Source: Calothrix sp. PCC 7507 (GTDB lineage Bacteria; Cyanobacteriota; Cyanobacteriia; Cyanobacteriales; Nostocaceae). Taken from it: DNA of 64,000 nt. The notes below the pieces were generated by a model, which saw only the letters and a program-made list of their open reading frames with translations, was not told where the DNA came from and did no database searches. Every line of letters starts with the position of its first letter. The first letter of the stretch is position 1. Positions 9,522 to 19,701 of the stretch are shown here, piece by piece. A program made the translations under genes and the position numbers. Location: contig NC_019682.1 of NCBI RefSeq assembly GCF_000316575.1, positions 5,691,501-5,755,500 of the forward strand, written 5' to 3'.

Positions 9522-9881
9522 TCATACTGTTAAATTTTCATAAAAACGACAAGAATCACAGGGACCATTTGGGTTGACTGCACAGCGCATGATTTCTGAT
9601 TGTGCATTGTAGCTACAGGTAGCATCCCCCACTACCCAGCGTCCCGCGACTAAACTTTTTTCAGATGGTCTTTGAGCAGACTGTACATAAAGAATGATGT
9701 TGTGTAAACGGTAGCGCCCTGCTCTGAGTTGGTATTTGTGGCGGCGCTCTAAAACTGCATAGGTTTTGCCTTCAAAATCGAGATAGTTTCCAGGCTGGGG
9801 TGTCCAATCAAGTTGCACTCTACCGAGTTGCTGACACGGATGTGTCAGAATTACCTCGGTTGGTAAAGAGTTTGGTTCCAT
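9522..9881 (-). CDS. DUF6464 family protein
   Basis: This 119-residue protein resembles a conserved cyanobacterial family of unknown function (DUF6464). Typical phrases are LGRVQLDWTPQPG, YLDFEGKTYAVLERRHKYQ, SAQRPSEKSLV and GDATCSYNA. Four conserved cysteines near the C-terminus (GDATC, MRCAV, PCDSC) suggest metal or Fe-S binding; that is inference. It converges on fmt across the tandem repeats. Confidence 0.8.
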   Translation of the reverse strand: MEPNSLPTEVILTHPCQQLGRVQLDWTPQPGNYLDFEGKTYAVLERRHKYQLRAGRYRLHNIILYVQSAQRPSEKSLVAGRWVVGDATCSYNAQSEIMRCAVNPNGPCDSCRFYENLTV

Positions 9882-10797
<916 letters not shown>

Positions 10798-10862
10798 GGA
10801 ATTTACTTTAATTTCCCATTTGGCTCGCCATTAAGTGTCTCATTAGCAAGCACCTTTAGCAC

Positions 10863-10889
10863 TGTAGGTCGGGGAAAACCCGACCTACA
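10863..10889. terminator. Perfect 11-bp hairpin after psaC
   Basis: TGTAGGTCGGG (10863-10873) and CCCGACCTACA (10879-10889) pair perfectly around a GAAAA loop. It may stabilise the 3' end of the abundant psaC mRNA or help termination. A T-run follows about 10 nt later. The same kind of TGTAGGT.../...ACCTACA palindrome occurs in dispersed repeats elsewhere in the window. Confidence 0.55.
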
Positions 10890-10945
10890 AGGATTGCCTT
10901 TTTAGTGTAAAAGCTCAAAATCCATAAAAATAACTACTGTTACTG

Positions 10946-10968
10946 GGAGCAATTTGCTCCTTTTTTTT
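10946..10968 (+). terminator. Rho-independent terminator between psaC and glmS
   Basis: GGAGC (10946-10950), loop AATTT and GCTCC (10956-10960) are followed by eight T residues. This is a compact intrinsic terminator that would insulate glmS from psaC transcription. Confidence 0.8.
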
Positions 10969-11037
10969 GGCTAAATGCCATTTTTATGGTAGCAACTATA
11001 CTGGATGAATAATCCTGAAACTGGAGCGGTGTGAGTC

Positions 11038-12924
11038 ATGTGCGGAATCGTTGGATACATCGGTACTCAAGTAGCGACAGAAATTTTACTAGCCGGGCTA
11101 GAAAAACTAGAATATCGTGGGTACGATTCGGCGGGAATCGCTACTGTTTGGGAAGGTGATATTAATTGTGTGCGGGCAAAGGGTAAATTGCATAACCTGC
11201 GTTCTAAACTCGAACATATGGAAATCCCCGCTCAAATTGGTATTGGTCACACTCGTTGGGCAACTCATGGTAAACCAGAAGAACATAACGCCCATCCCCA
11301 CCTAGATACAGCAATGCGAATAGCGGTAGTGCAAAATGGCATTATCGAGAACTATCGCGAGTTACGGGAAGAACTCAAACAAAAAGGACACCAGTTTCGT
11401 TCGGAAACCGATACAGAAGTCATCCCCCATCTGATTGCTGAATTTCTCAAAAATCTTCCCTCTCCGGCGCTTCCTCTCTCTCCCTCTCCCTTTTTAGAGG
11501 CGATTCGCCAAGCAGTTCAGCATTTAGAGGGTGCATTTGCGATCGCAGTTATTGCTGCTGACTACCCGGATGAACTGATTGTAGTCCGCCAACAAGCACC
11601 TTTGGTGATTGGTTTTGGGCAAGGAGAGTTTTTCTGCGCTTCCGATACACCAGCGATTCTTCCTTACACCCGCGCGGTGCTACCCCTGGAAAATGGCGAA
11701 ATTGCCCGTTTAACACCCCTGGGTGTAGAGATTTACAACTTTGCAGGCGACAGGTTGAAGAAACAACCCCGACTACTCAACTTGAATCCCACAATGGTAG
11801 AAAAACAGGGATTCAAACACTTCATGCTCAAAGAAATTTATGAGCAGCCAGGGGTGGTGAGAGCTAGTTTAGAAGCTTACTTTACTGGTGATGGCAATTT
11901 ATCACCAATTAATCTGGGTTTACCTGAGGAATTTTACGCAGATATTGCACAAATTCAAATCGTCGCCTGTGGTACTAGTTGGCACGCAGCATTGATAGGA
12001 AAATATTTAATTGAACAATTAGCAGGGATATCCACGCAGGTACACTATGCTTCTGAGTATCGTTATGCACCATCACCAATCATTGCTAACACGTTAACTA
12101 TTGGTGTCACCCAATCTGGTGAGACTGCTGATACACTGGCGGCTTTGGCGATGGAAAAAGAACGCCGCCAAGGTAAAGAAGACAAGTATCAAGCGCGACT
12201 ATTGGGGATTACCAATCGCCCAGAAAGTAGTCTTGGTCATTTAGTACCGCATATTATTAGTACACTGGCGGGAATTGAAATTGGGGTAGCAGCTACAAAA
12301 ACTTTTGTCGCCCAACTGATGGCGTTTTATGCTTTGGCGCTAGATTTAGCAGCGCGCCGTCAGACAGTTTCCCCAGATAGATTAGCAGAAATTATTAACG
12401 GACTGCGAGAGATTCCCAAGGAAATTGAAGCCACATTAGAAAGCCAAGAACGTTTAACTGAACATTTAGCACATGAATTTGCAGACACGCAAGATTTTAT
12501 CTTTTTGGGCAGGGGAATTAACTTTCCTATTGCTTTAGAAGGAGCATTAAAATTAAAAGAAATTAGCTATATTCACGCCGAAGGTTATCCCGCCGGAGAA
12601 ATGAAGCATGGCCCGATCGCTCTATTGGATGCTAAAGTACCGGTAGTGGCGATCGCAATTCCTGGTAGCGTTTACGAGAAGGTGATTTCTAACGCTCAGG
12701 AAGCCAAAGCTAGAGATTCGCGGTTAATTGGGGTGACTCCTGTCAATGATGGAGAAGCTGCAGAAATTTTCAATGACCTAATTCCCATTCCCAAGGTGGA
12801 AGAATTACTCTCCCCCATTCTGAGTGTGATTCCTTTGCAATTGTTGGCTTATCATATTGCAGCCCGTCGTGGTTTGGATGTTGACCAACCCAGGAATTTA
12901 GCCAAGTCTGTAACAGTAGAATAA
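11038..12924 (+). CDS. glmS: Glutamine--fructose-6-phosphate aminotransferase (isomerizing)
   Basis: GlmS makes glucosamine-6-phosphate from fructose-6-phosphate and glutamine, the entry to UDP-GlcNAc for peptidoglycan and glycans. The N-terminal amidotransferase nucleophile Cys2 (MCGIVGYIG) and GHTRWATHG (70-78) are intact. Two SIS domains follow (ACGTSWHA, TQSGETADT, LGRGINFP, EGALKLKEISYIHAEGYPAGEMKHGP). The protein ends LAKSVTVE as usual. An odd Pro/Ser-rich insert lies at residues 141-152 (PSPALPLSPSPF, 11458-11493), between conserved parts of the amidotransferase domain. Confidence 0.96.
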   Translation: MCGIVGYIGTQVATEILLAGLEKLEYRGYDSAGIATVWEGDINCVRAKGKLHNLRSKLEHMEIPAQIGIGHTRWATHGKPEEHNAHPHLDTAMRIAVVQNGIIENYRELREELKQKGHQFRSETDTEVIPHLIAEFLKNLPSPALPLSPSPFLEAIRQAVQHLEGAFAIAVIAADYPDELIVVRQQAPLVIGFGQGEFFCASDTPAILPYTRAVLPLENGEIARLTPLGVEIYNFAGDRLKKQPRLLNLNPTMVEKQGFKHFMLKEIYEQPGVVRASLEAYFTGDGNLSPINLGLPEEFYADIAQIQIVACGTSWHAALIGKYLIEQLAGISTQVHYASEYRYAPSPIIANTLTIGVTQSGETADTLAALAMEKERRQGKEDKYQARLLGITNRPESSLGHLVPHIISTLAGIEIGVAATKTFVAQLMAFYALALDLAARRQTVSPDRLAEIINGLREIPKEIEATLESQERLTEHLAHEFADTQDFIFLGRGINFPIALEGALKLKEISYIHAEGYPAGEMKHGPIALLDAKVPVVAIAIPGSVYEKVISNAQEAKARDSRLIGVTPVNDGEAAEIFNDLIPIPKVEELLSPILSVIPLQLLAYHIAARRGLDVDQPRNLAKSVTVE

Positions 12925-12936
12925 GCTATTGATAGA

Positions 12937-12962
12937 GGTAGTAGTGTTTAAGCGCTACTACC
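12937..12962. terminator. Hairpin after glmS
   Basis: GGTAGTAG (12937-12944) pairs with CTACTACC (12955-12962), extended by two more pairs including one wobble. No clear T-run follows, so it could be a terminator or an RNA-stabilising hairpin at the 3' end of glmS. Confidence 0.45.
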
Positions 12963-13023
12963 AACCAATGTGCAATTCCTCACGATCTTTTGAGAACGAC
13001 CTCAAAAAAACTTTTTACTAGAG

Positions 13024-13599
13024 ATGACACAGACAACTACAGAGCGTCTATACTCTTTTGAAGAATATCTTGTTTATGACGATGGTAGTGATAACCGTTA
13101 TGAACTGGTGGATGGGAAACTAGAACTTATGAATCCACCAACTTTCAGACATATACTAATTTCTAAATTTATTGAACTGGCATTTGACACAGAAATCAAT
13201 CGCTTGAGTTTACCTTGGCTATGCTTTCGAGAAGCAGGAGTGAGAACGGGATGGCGGAAGTCAAGATTGCCTGATGTTTATGTTGTCACGGCTGAACAGG
13301 TAATGGAATATCTTGATAAGTTGGCTGTTTGTCAGTCTGCACCAATATTAGTAGTAGAAGTTGTCAGTCTGGATTCAGTGAAACGTGATTATCGCTATAA
13401 ACGTTCTGAATATGCAGCGTTGGAGATTCCTGAATATTGGATTGTAGACCCAATAGAGTCAAAAATTACGATTTTATTGTTATCAGAAGGATTGTACGAG
13501 GAAAAAGAATTTAGCGATAGTGAGCAAATTGTATCTGCAACTTTCCCGGAAATGGCGCTGACAGTTGAACAAGTATTAGCTGCGGGTAAAATTGAGTAG
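13024..13599 (+). CDS. Uma2 family (DUF820) PD-(D/E)XK nuclease-fold protein
   Basis: The 191-residue product has the Uma2 pattern: RYELVDGKLELM near the start, LPDVYVV with the conserved Asp, ILVVEVVS with the Glu, a downstream Lys in YRYKRSEY, and IPEYWIVDP. The family adopts the restriction-endonuclease fold and is hugely expanded in cyanobacteria, often near transposable DNA, but its cellular role is unsettled. Four other members lie in this window (21484, 22828, 27577, 28447). Confidence 0.9.
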   Translation: MTQTTTERLYSFEEYLVYDDGSDNRYELVDGKLELMNPPTFRHILISKFIELAFDTEINRLSLPWLCFREAGVRTGWRKSRLPDVYVVTAEQVMEYLDKLAVCQSAPILVVEVVSLDSVKRDYRYKRSEYAALEIPEYWIVDPIESKITILLLSEGLYEEKEFSDSEQIVSATFPEMALTVEQVLAAGKIE

Positions 13600-13974
13600 A
13601 AAGTAAAGATTTATCAATACAGCACTTCCTGCTGTTATGAGGTACAGTTTTTTATCCCCAAGCCAGTAGGGGCGGGGTTTTCCCGCCCTCGATGGTGTTG
13701 CATTCGACTGAGAACCGCTGTATCGGAATCGTTTTCCCAGCCACAAAACCAACAATGATTCCCATCAGAGCGTAGACGCTTTTGCAGAGCATCTTGTAGA
13801 GAAGCGGCTTAAAAAAGACGTACAATACTCTACCAAAATGTGGATCGCACCTACTAGCTAACACTATAGCAATTCTCGGTTACGTGAGGTACACCCGTAA
13901 GGGCAGTGCCGTGCCCCTACAGCTTGCGATATAATATTGCACTGCATCTGAATGGGAACCGCTATATCTTAAAT
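13600..13974. other. Intergenic region with repeats, no supported gene
   Basis: It holds a GGGGCGGGGTTTTCCCGCCC hairpin (about 13669-13688), a similar word to one at 61373, and a MITE-like element (13865-13966). A 70-codon minus-strand frame crosses these repeats and has no family features. Confidence 0.5.
13865..13966. mobile_element. MITE-like element with imperfect TATAGC ends
   Basis: The left end TATAGCAATTCTC (13865-13877) is an imperfect inverted repeat of the right end GGGAACCGCTATA (13954-13966). The interior has an imperfect palindrome ending in GTGCCCCTAC. It lies just downstream of the 1908-residue glycosyltransferase gene. Similar ends occur at about 54941-55036 and 61331-61450. 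Confidence 0.45.
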
Positions 13975-16900
13975 CTACCTGAGTGCAAGTAATAAAACTG
14001 CAGTTGCTAATTCATTGTCAATTTCTGATTTAATCTGAGTTTGACGCGTTTGGATGGCTTCAGTAATAATGTTTATCATCTCAACATTACTAGAGCCAAC
14101 TCTTAACTTAGAGTCAGTCGGATAACTAATATCTTTCTCAACTGCAGTCATCTCCGGAGAAAATAGGGCTTGACAGTCAAGGTACTGGATAAATTGACTA
14201 GAGACTGTGGAGTAATTATCACTTTGCGAATTGGATTTGCCAGTGTGAGTGCAATCAATAAAAGCAACTTGAGGAAATTCAGCACGGAGTAGAGGGAGGA
14301 AGTAATAGGCGATTTCTGTGTGAGAAATTACAATAGCATCGATTTGACGAGATTGGATAAGATGGCGGATAAAAGCCAACCAGTGTACTTCATCTAAGAA
14401 ATTAGGTAAATGAAATATGTTTGGTGTGAGACGATAAAAGGAATCGTAGTCAGGATGCTCTGATTTTAAGGTTGTAGCGATCGCTATTTCATATCCTTCT
14501 TTTTCCAGCAGCGTGACTAAGCCAAGATGGAATTGATCAACATAGGTGTTGGAGAGGGAAGGAAAGAAAAACAGCAGACTTTTTCCAGAATTGTAGTGAT
14601 TTAGGGAGTTTTGGACAGCTATTTGATATTTGAGTTGCTGGGGGTTAAGTGGTTGGCGGTTGAGAGCAATGTTTTGAGTCGGGGTGCTATTAAAAATTTC
14701 CGGGTAACGCGACTGGATTAATTCAGTTACTCGCTTTACTTCCCCAGGGTTTTGCTCGACAAAGTTAATGCGGCGATTGCATTCTAGATATTCCGGAATT
14801 GTCCATCCTTGTTGTTGATTGGCGATCGCTTTTAGCCACCGTTCCCAATCTGCATATAACTTTAAGTCTGCGTCAAATCCCCCTAGTTGCTCAAAATCGG
14901 CTTGACGATACAGTAATCCTCCTATAAGCTGATTTTCGCACAAGAATGCAGCAGGTTGGCTAAAGCCACTATTCCGCCAGTATTCCTGTGCTTGAAAGAT
15001 AGCAGAATAGGAGTTAACAAAGGAAAATTCGGGATGGGTTTCTAAGAACAGAACACTTTTTTCGATGCATGTAGGCTCAATAATGTCAATTAAGTTGAGA
15101 AAAAATAAATATTTGCCTCTAGCTTGAGCGATCGCTGTGTTGCGTCCTGCTGCATCACCTTGGTTGTTAAGATGGGAGAGGACTTGGATTTTGTTGGTTC
15201 TGTGAGACAATGACTCAATAAATGCGATCGCATCGGCGTTTGTCAAGCCGTCATTGACAATAATCCATTCAAAATTTTGCCAGGTTTGATTAATTACACT
15301 TCTGTAGGTAGTTTCAAAATACTGATAGTTGTTAGGAAACACAGAAATAATCGAAACTATAGGAGCTTCAGAAGCTTCAGGCTGAAAAAATCTCACTTTT
15401 TGACTAGCAATCAAAGCCACAAAATCTCGAATCCGAGTGTCGGAGTTAACTTGATTGGCTAACACAAGCGAGTCGGGCTTTTTCCCACCGAGAAGCCGTT
15501 TAAATTTTAACCAAGCACTGCGGAGTTGCCAAAACTTACTCGCAGACATCATCATACTGAAAGATTGCCATCGTTCCCACTCCAACTCGGCTTTTTGCTC
15601 TCTCAGCATCCATGTCTGCCATTGTGCTTCTAACCAGTCTTTTCCAGCTTGTAGCTGCTGATTCCAAGCTTGTAAGCTTTTTAGGGTTTCCTGGGTTTGC
15701 ACCTGTTCATCTTGAAGTTGCTGTGCTTTTAGCATCCATGTCTGCCATTGAGACTCTAACCAATCTTTTCCAGCTTGTAGCTGTTGATTCCATGCTTGCA
15801 CGCTTTTGAGAGTTTCTTGGGTTTGTGTAAGTTCGTCTTGAATTTGCTGTGCAGTTAGCATCCAAGCCTGAGACTGAGGAGATAAGTTCTGGTTATTTTG
15901 ATGAGTAAATGGGGATAGTTTATCTAAATTTTGCTGTTGTAGCAGTTGCTCGACACCTGTCAGCAGAAAATTAAGCTGGCGTTGATTCCACTTCGCAGGC
16001 TCGATTTGGTATAAGTATTGCCGCAGATAATAACGTTCTTTAGCAGTATTAATTTTTGACTGAGAATTTTTAGTGACGTATAGGGGATAAGAGTAGTAGG
16101 CAATTTCTTTACCAGTGGCGATCGCTGCTGCTAAGATGTGCCAATTGAGAGCTAACAATCCTCTTTCTGGGAAGTAGCGAAATTCTTGCAGCAGTTTGAG
16201 AGAGAATAACGCAGATATATCTTGGTTGTAGTTAAACTCCAGCAACTTGAGCAAGGAACCATCGATGAAGGCTATCGCTTCTAGTTCTCCATCCTCTTGC
16301 AGTGTAACTTGCGGACATGCTACCACATCTGCATCAGCATTAATCGCCGCCGTCACTAACTTTTCTAGCATATCTGGTAAGGCAATATGTTCTATAGCCA
16401 ACTGTAAAACATACTCTCCTGCTGCTAATTCGACTAAGTAGTTATAACTTTCTCCCAAACTCCAGTTCGCATCTAAATTTAAATATTTATAGCTAGGAAA
16501 CTTAGTTTGAGCTTGAATAATTCTTTCTTGTAAATACTCATCAGATGATTCTCGATACCCGATAATCACATCAAAATTCTTATAAGTTTGGGCAGCAAGA
16601 CTTTCTAAGCACTCTAATATAGTATTTACTGTCTGCCAGCAGACAATAGCAATTGTGACTTTAGGAGTTTGAGGTTCTTTAGGAGCGGCATTAATAAAAG
16701 CTTGACTCATATACTCTAATCTTTGGTTTAGCAGACGTTGATTGACTTGTTCTAAAAATTCATATTGGGGAATTAATGGTTTTTCAGGATAAGCATTAAT
16801 TGCCTCGGTTATAGTTTGAGCGAGGGAGTAGGAATTTGCTGGGTGAAACCAACGCACGCAGTCAGAACGCTCGATTAAATTTAAAGTTTCTTGGAATCCA

Positions 16901-19701
16901 CCCGTATCTGAAACCACTAAACTAACGGGTAACTGTCCCATTTCTAATCCCGTATTGGGAAAGTTTTCTTGGAGGCTTGTTAAGCAAACAATTGGGTGAT
17001 TTAATTCAGTAATAAATCTAATTGCATCTTGACTGGATAAATTTGGTATTAAGTTGTAGGTTACATTACTATCAAATTGTTGTTCGATATATTGCTGACT
17101 ATCTAGATGTTGTAGTTGGGAAGATTGCAGGGGAATAATTTTTCCCACGAAAATAATCTGAATTCTCTCAACTAAAATAGGATGCAGTAATTTGATTGCT
17201 TCTACAAAAGTGCAAAGTCCTTTTCTCTCTTCCAAACGACTGAAAAATACAATGGGGATTTTATCTACCCTGAGATTAATTTGATTGGCAAAATTCTCAC
17301 TTTTACCCTGCTGATTTATAGTAGGTACAAAGTATGGTAAATGCTGGGACTGGGATATTTCCCAACCATAACTTGCTAATTTTGACCTGAGGAAGTATGA
17401 AGGAAAGTAAGCGATGTCTGCATTCTCATAGGAAAATTGCTCGTAGTGGTAAGCTTGCCAAAACCACTGGGGTTGCTCTAGGGTATATTGACTATTAACC
17501 TCGCGCAACCATTCAAAGCACCCATGAGCAGTGACACCGATAAGACAACTGTCACCCAGCAATCCAGTTTTCTTAGCTTGAATTGTGCGATAGCCAAACC
17601 CCCAAATGTCTGGAAATTCTACATAAACTACTGCATCTGGCAAGCTAGAGACGACTGCTTGAGTGAAGAATAAACAACAGCAACTCTGATAGTCGAAGCT
17701 ATTGTTAATTGCATCTTGTTGCGTTGTCGCTAAAATTTGATGATGAATTGGTTGGAGATTTAAAACCTGTTTGATTTCGTGAGTAGAGAAGACGCAATCT
17801 ACATCAGGAAAGCTTGCTTCTCCTTGAAAGTCAGATTCAGTTTGACAAAGCAGTAGGATGACATACCAACCATCAGATTTAAGTTTCTGACTTAAGGTTG
17901 TATAGTAAGTGCCTATGCCACCATTTTGAGAAAAACCTTCAAATTCATTGCTGACGAGGATTACTACTTTTTGAGGGGGGGGGTTAAGTTTTTCTAAAAA
18001 CTGAGCCTGAAAATTAATTTCAAAGTTTGCCCAATTAGGAACTTTTAAATTGGAATTTTTTGTCCCTAGTTTTTTTACAAGTAGCTCTGGTGTTAGGGGG
18101 TCAACTTCATAATTAACAGCACTTAAGCTTTTAACTCCTGTTGGCTTTTCAGACATTATGTAACTATCATAAAATGTATCGTTGATTTCAAAAACCTCTA
18201 TTTCTTCGGAATCTTTAGACTCTGTATAGTAAAAATAAGTTGGACTATTCTTGGGAGCCAATATACAAATAGCTACCAATCTTTCAGCAGCAGTTAAATT
18301 TGGCTGGGAAGCATGAAATAACCGTTTATCATAAATCAGTGCCTGTCCTGCTTTCATAGTGACACTAGTAAGATAGTGTTGCTGCATGAGCGATAGAATT
18401 TCTTGACTATAAGGAAATACATCAAAGGCAAGAAAATGTCTTGGCTTTGAATTAAGCAGATGACTTTTTGGGACGACTTGAAGGCAGCCGTTCTGCTCGT
18501 CAACATCAACTAAAGGGCACCAAATCCCAAAGGATTTCAATGATGGTTCATCTACATTTGATGGGTCTTGATGTAAAGACTTTTCACCGTATGCTAGAGA
18601 TGGTTTTTTGTTTAAAAAACTACAATAAATGATTTTATATTCAGGAAATAAAGATACTACTTTAGCATAAAAAATATCTTTTATTTTCGGAATTAATAAT
18701 TGGCGATAGGATAAGTCTGAACTGGATGTAGTGGCAGCTAAAATATGTTCTTCTAAGTCTTTGGGATGAGATGATTTTTGATATAATTTTAGCAAAATTT
18801 GTATTTCATTTTCCTGAAGAAAATCAATGACTGCATATCCTTCTTTATCAAGCTTTTGATAAACGGCTTTATCTAATTTAGATTTTCCTTCTTCGAGCTT
18901 TTCTATAAGTTGTTCTGGCATCAATGGGTCAACTTCATAATTAAAAGTGCCCAATCTTTTCACACCCTCTGGTCTTTGTCCAACAATGTAGCGATCATAA
19001 AATTCATCCTCTACCTCAAATACTTCTAGCTTTTCAGAGGTTAGCGTCTCTCTGTAGCAAAAATGGGTCAAGATGTTTTGAGGAACTAAGCTGCATATAG
19101 CTGCGACTCTTTCAACAGTAGTTGTATTAGGTGGCGATCCGTGAAAAAGTCGCTTATCATATACTAGCGCTTGTCCAGCTTTCATCGGGATACTGCTGAG
19201 ATAATTTTGTTGTAAAATTGACAGTATATCTTGACTGTAGGGAAAGCCATCAAAAACAAAAAATGGTCTAGGTTTTGAATTCAACAAATGGCTTTTTTTG
19301 ACAACTTGAAGACAGCCATTTTGCTCATCTACATCAATTAGAGGACACCACACTCCAAAGGATGTTAAAGATGTTTCATCTACTAAAGATGGGTCTTGAT
19401 GGAGAGGCATTTCACTCAATAATACATCAGGGCTTTTAAAAACTAAATTACAAAGCACTATTCTATATTCGGGCAATAAAATTTTCAATTTGGAAGTAAA
19501 ATGTCTTTTTACTTCCTGAGTAAGTAGCCTCCGATATGATAAATCTGAGGTACTTATACTAAAAGTCATACTGGTAGTTGCCAAATTATTAGGAAAAGAA
19601 TACTTTTCGTTAAATTTGAGGAGGCTTTTTACTTCAGTTTTATTGAGAAATTCAATGACTGCATATCCATTCTTTTCAAGTTCTTGATGAATTTTACGCA
19701 T
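13975..19701 (-). CDS. Giant multidomain protein: tandem PhyH dioxygenases, GT4, GT2, coiled coil, GT2, partial GT4
   Basis: The 1908-residue product reads, in order: two phytanoyl-CoA dioxygenase-like domains (about 1-275 and 280-545), a GT4-type glycosyltransferase (about 575-1010, with NGGIGTYY, FFSRLEERKGL and ENFPNTGLEMGQLPVSLVVSDTGG), a GT2-type domain (about 1018-1200), a coiled coil with two 42-residue repeats (about 1283-1366), a second GT2-type domain (about 1447-1640) and the N-terminal half of another GT4 domain (about 1695-1850). Both PhyH copies keep the Fe(II)/2-oxoglutarate ligands: His101, Asp103, His187, Arg198 and His377, Asp379, His463, Arg474. The second GT2 has lost its DxD motif, and the last GT4 lacks its catalytic C-terminal half, compared with the protein at 55928. 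The likely role is glycan assembly with an oxidative modification; this is inference. Confidence 0.85.
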   Translation of the reverse strand: MRKIHQELEKNGYAVIEFLNKTEVKSLLKFNEKYSFPNNLATTSMTFSISTSDLSYRRLLTQEVKRHFTSKLKILLPEYRIVLCNLVFKSPDVLLSEMPLHQDPSLVDETSLTSFGVWCPLIDVDEQNGCLQVVKKSHLLNSKPRPFFVFDGFPYSQDILSILQQNYLSSIPMKAGQALVYDKRLFHGSPPNTTTVERVAAICSLVPQNILTHFCYRETLTSEKLEVFEVEDEFYDRYIVGQRPEGVKRLGTFNYEVDPLMPEQLIEKLEEGKSKLDKAVYQKLDKEGYAVIDFLQENEIQILLKLYQKSSHPKDLEEHILAATTSSSDLSYRQLLIPKIKDIFYAKVVSLFPEYKIIYCSFLNKKPSLAYGEKSLHQDPSNVDEPSLKSFGIWCPLVDVDEQNGCLQVVPKSHLLNSKPRHFLAFDVFPYSQEILSLMQQHYLTSVTMKAGQALIYDKRLFHASQPNLTAAERLVAICILAPKNSPTYFYYTESKDSEEIEVFEINDTFYDSYIMSEKPTGVKSLSAVNYEVDPLTPELLVKKLGTKNSNLKVPNWANFEINFQAQFLEKLNPPPQKVVILVSNEFEGFSQNGGIGTYYTTLSQKLKSDGWYVILLLCQTESDFQGEASFPDVDCVFSTHEIKQVLNLQPIHHQILATTQQDAINNSFDYQSCCCLFFTQAVVSSLPDAVVYVEFPDIWGFGYRTIQAKKTGLLGDSCLIGVTAHGCFEWLREVNSQYTLEQPQWFWQAYHYEQFSYENADIAYFPSYFLRSKLASYGWEISQSQHLPYFVPTINQQGKSENFANQINLRVDKIPIVFFSRLEERKGLCTFVEAIKLLHPILVERIQIIFVGKIIPLQSSQLQHLDSQQYIEQQFDSNVTYNLIPNLSSQDAIRFITELNHPIVCLTSLQENFPNTGLEMGQLPVSLVVSDTGGFQETLNLIERSDCVRWFHPANSYSLAQTITEAINAYPEKPLIPQYEFLEQVNQRLLNQRLEYMSQAFINAAPKEPQTPKVTIAIVCWQTVNTILECLESLAAQTYKNFDVIIGYRESSDEYLQERIIQAQTKFPSYKYLNLDANWSLGESYNYLVELAAGEYVLQLAIEHIALPDMLEKLVTAAINADADVVACPQVTLQEDGELEAIAFIDGSLLKLLEFNYNQDISALFSLKLLQEFRYFPERGLLALNWHILAAAIATGKEIAYYSYPLYVTKNSQSKINTAKERYYLRQYLYQIEPAKWNQRQLNFLLTGVEQLLQQQNLDKLSPFTHQNNQNLSPQSQAWMLTAQQIQDELTQTQETLKSVQAWNQQLQAGKDWLESQWQTWMLKAQQLQDEQVQTQETLKSLQAWNQQLQAGKDWLEAQWQTWMLREQKAELEWERWQSFSMMMSASKFWQLRSAWLKFKRLLGGKKPDSLVLANQVNSDTRIRDFVALIASQKVRFFQPEASEAPIVSIISVFPNNYQYFETTYRSVINQTWQNFEWIIVNDGLTNADAIAFIESLSHRTNKIQVLSHLNNQGDAAGRNTAIAQARGKYLFFLNLIDIIEPTCIEKSVLFLETHPEFSFVNSYSAIFQAQEYWRNSGFSQPAAFLCENQLIGGLLYRQADFEQLGGFDADLKLYADWERWLKAIANQQQGWTIPEYLECNRRINFVEQNPGEVKRVTELIQSRYPEIFNSTPTQNIALNRQPLNPQQLKYQIAVQNSLNHYNSGKSLLFFFPSLSNTYVDQFHLGLVTLLEKEGYEIAIATTLKSEHPDYDSFYRLTPNIFHLPNFLDEVHWLAFIRHLIQSRQIDAIVISHTEIAYYFLPLLRAEFPQVAFIDCTHTGKSNSQSDNYSTVSSQFIQYLDCQALFSPEMTAVEKDISYPTDSKLRVGSSNVEMINIITEAIQTRQTQIKSEIDNELATAVLLLALR
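15605..15856 (-). repeat. 126-bp tandem repeat encoding a 42-residue coiled-coil unit
   Basis: Units start at 15605 and 15731 (period 126 bp), with a partial third unit from 15857. On the minus strand they encode QQxQDE..QTQETLKS.QAWNQQ type sequence, six heptads per unit. The two full copies differ at only a few codons, so the duplication looks fairly recent. Confidence 0.8.

Noticed and set aside
10863-10889. Hairpin after psaC as a CRISPR or tRNA-like structure
   Set aside because: It is a single perfect hairpin without spaced repeats or cloverleaf; a terminator or stabiliser explains it.
13652-13864. 70-codon minus-strand frame
   Set aside because: It runs through a GGGCGGGG/CCCCGCCC hairpin repeat and has no recognisable domain.
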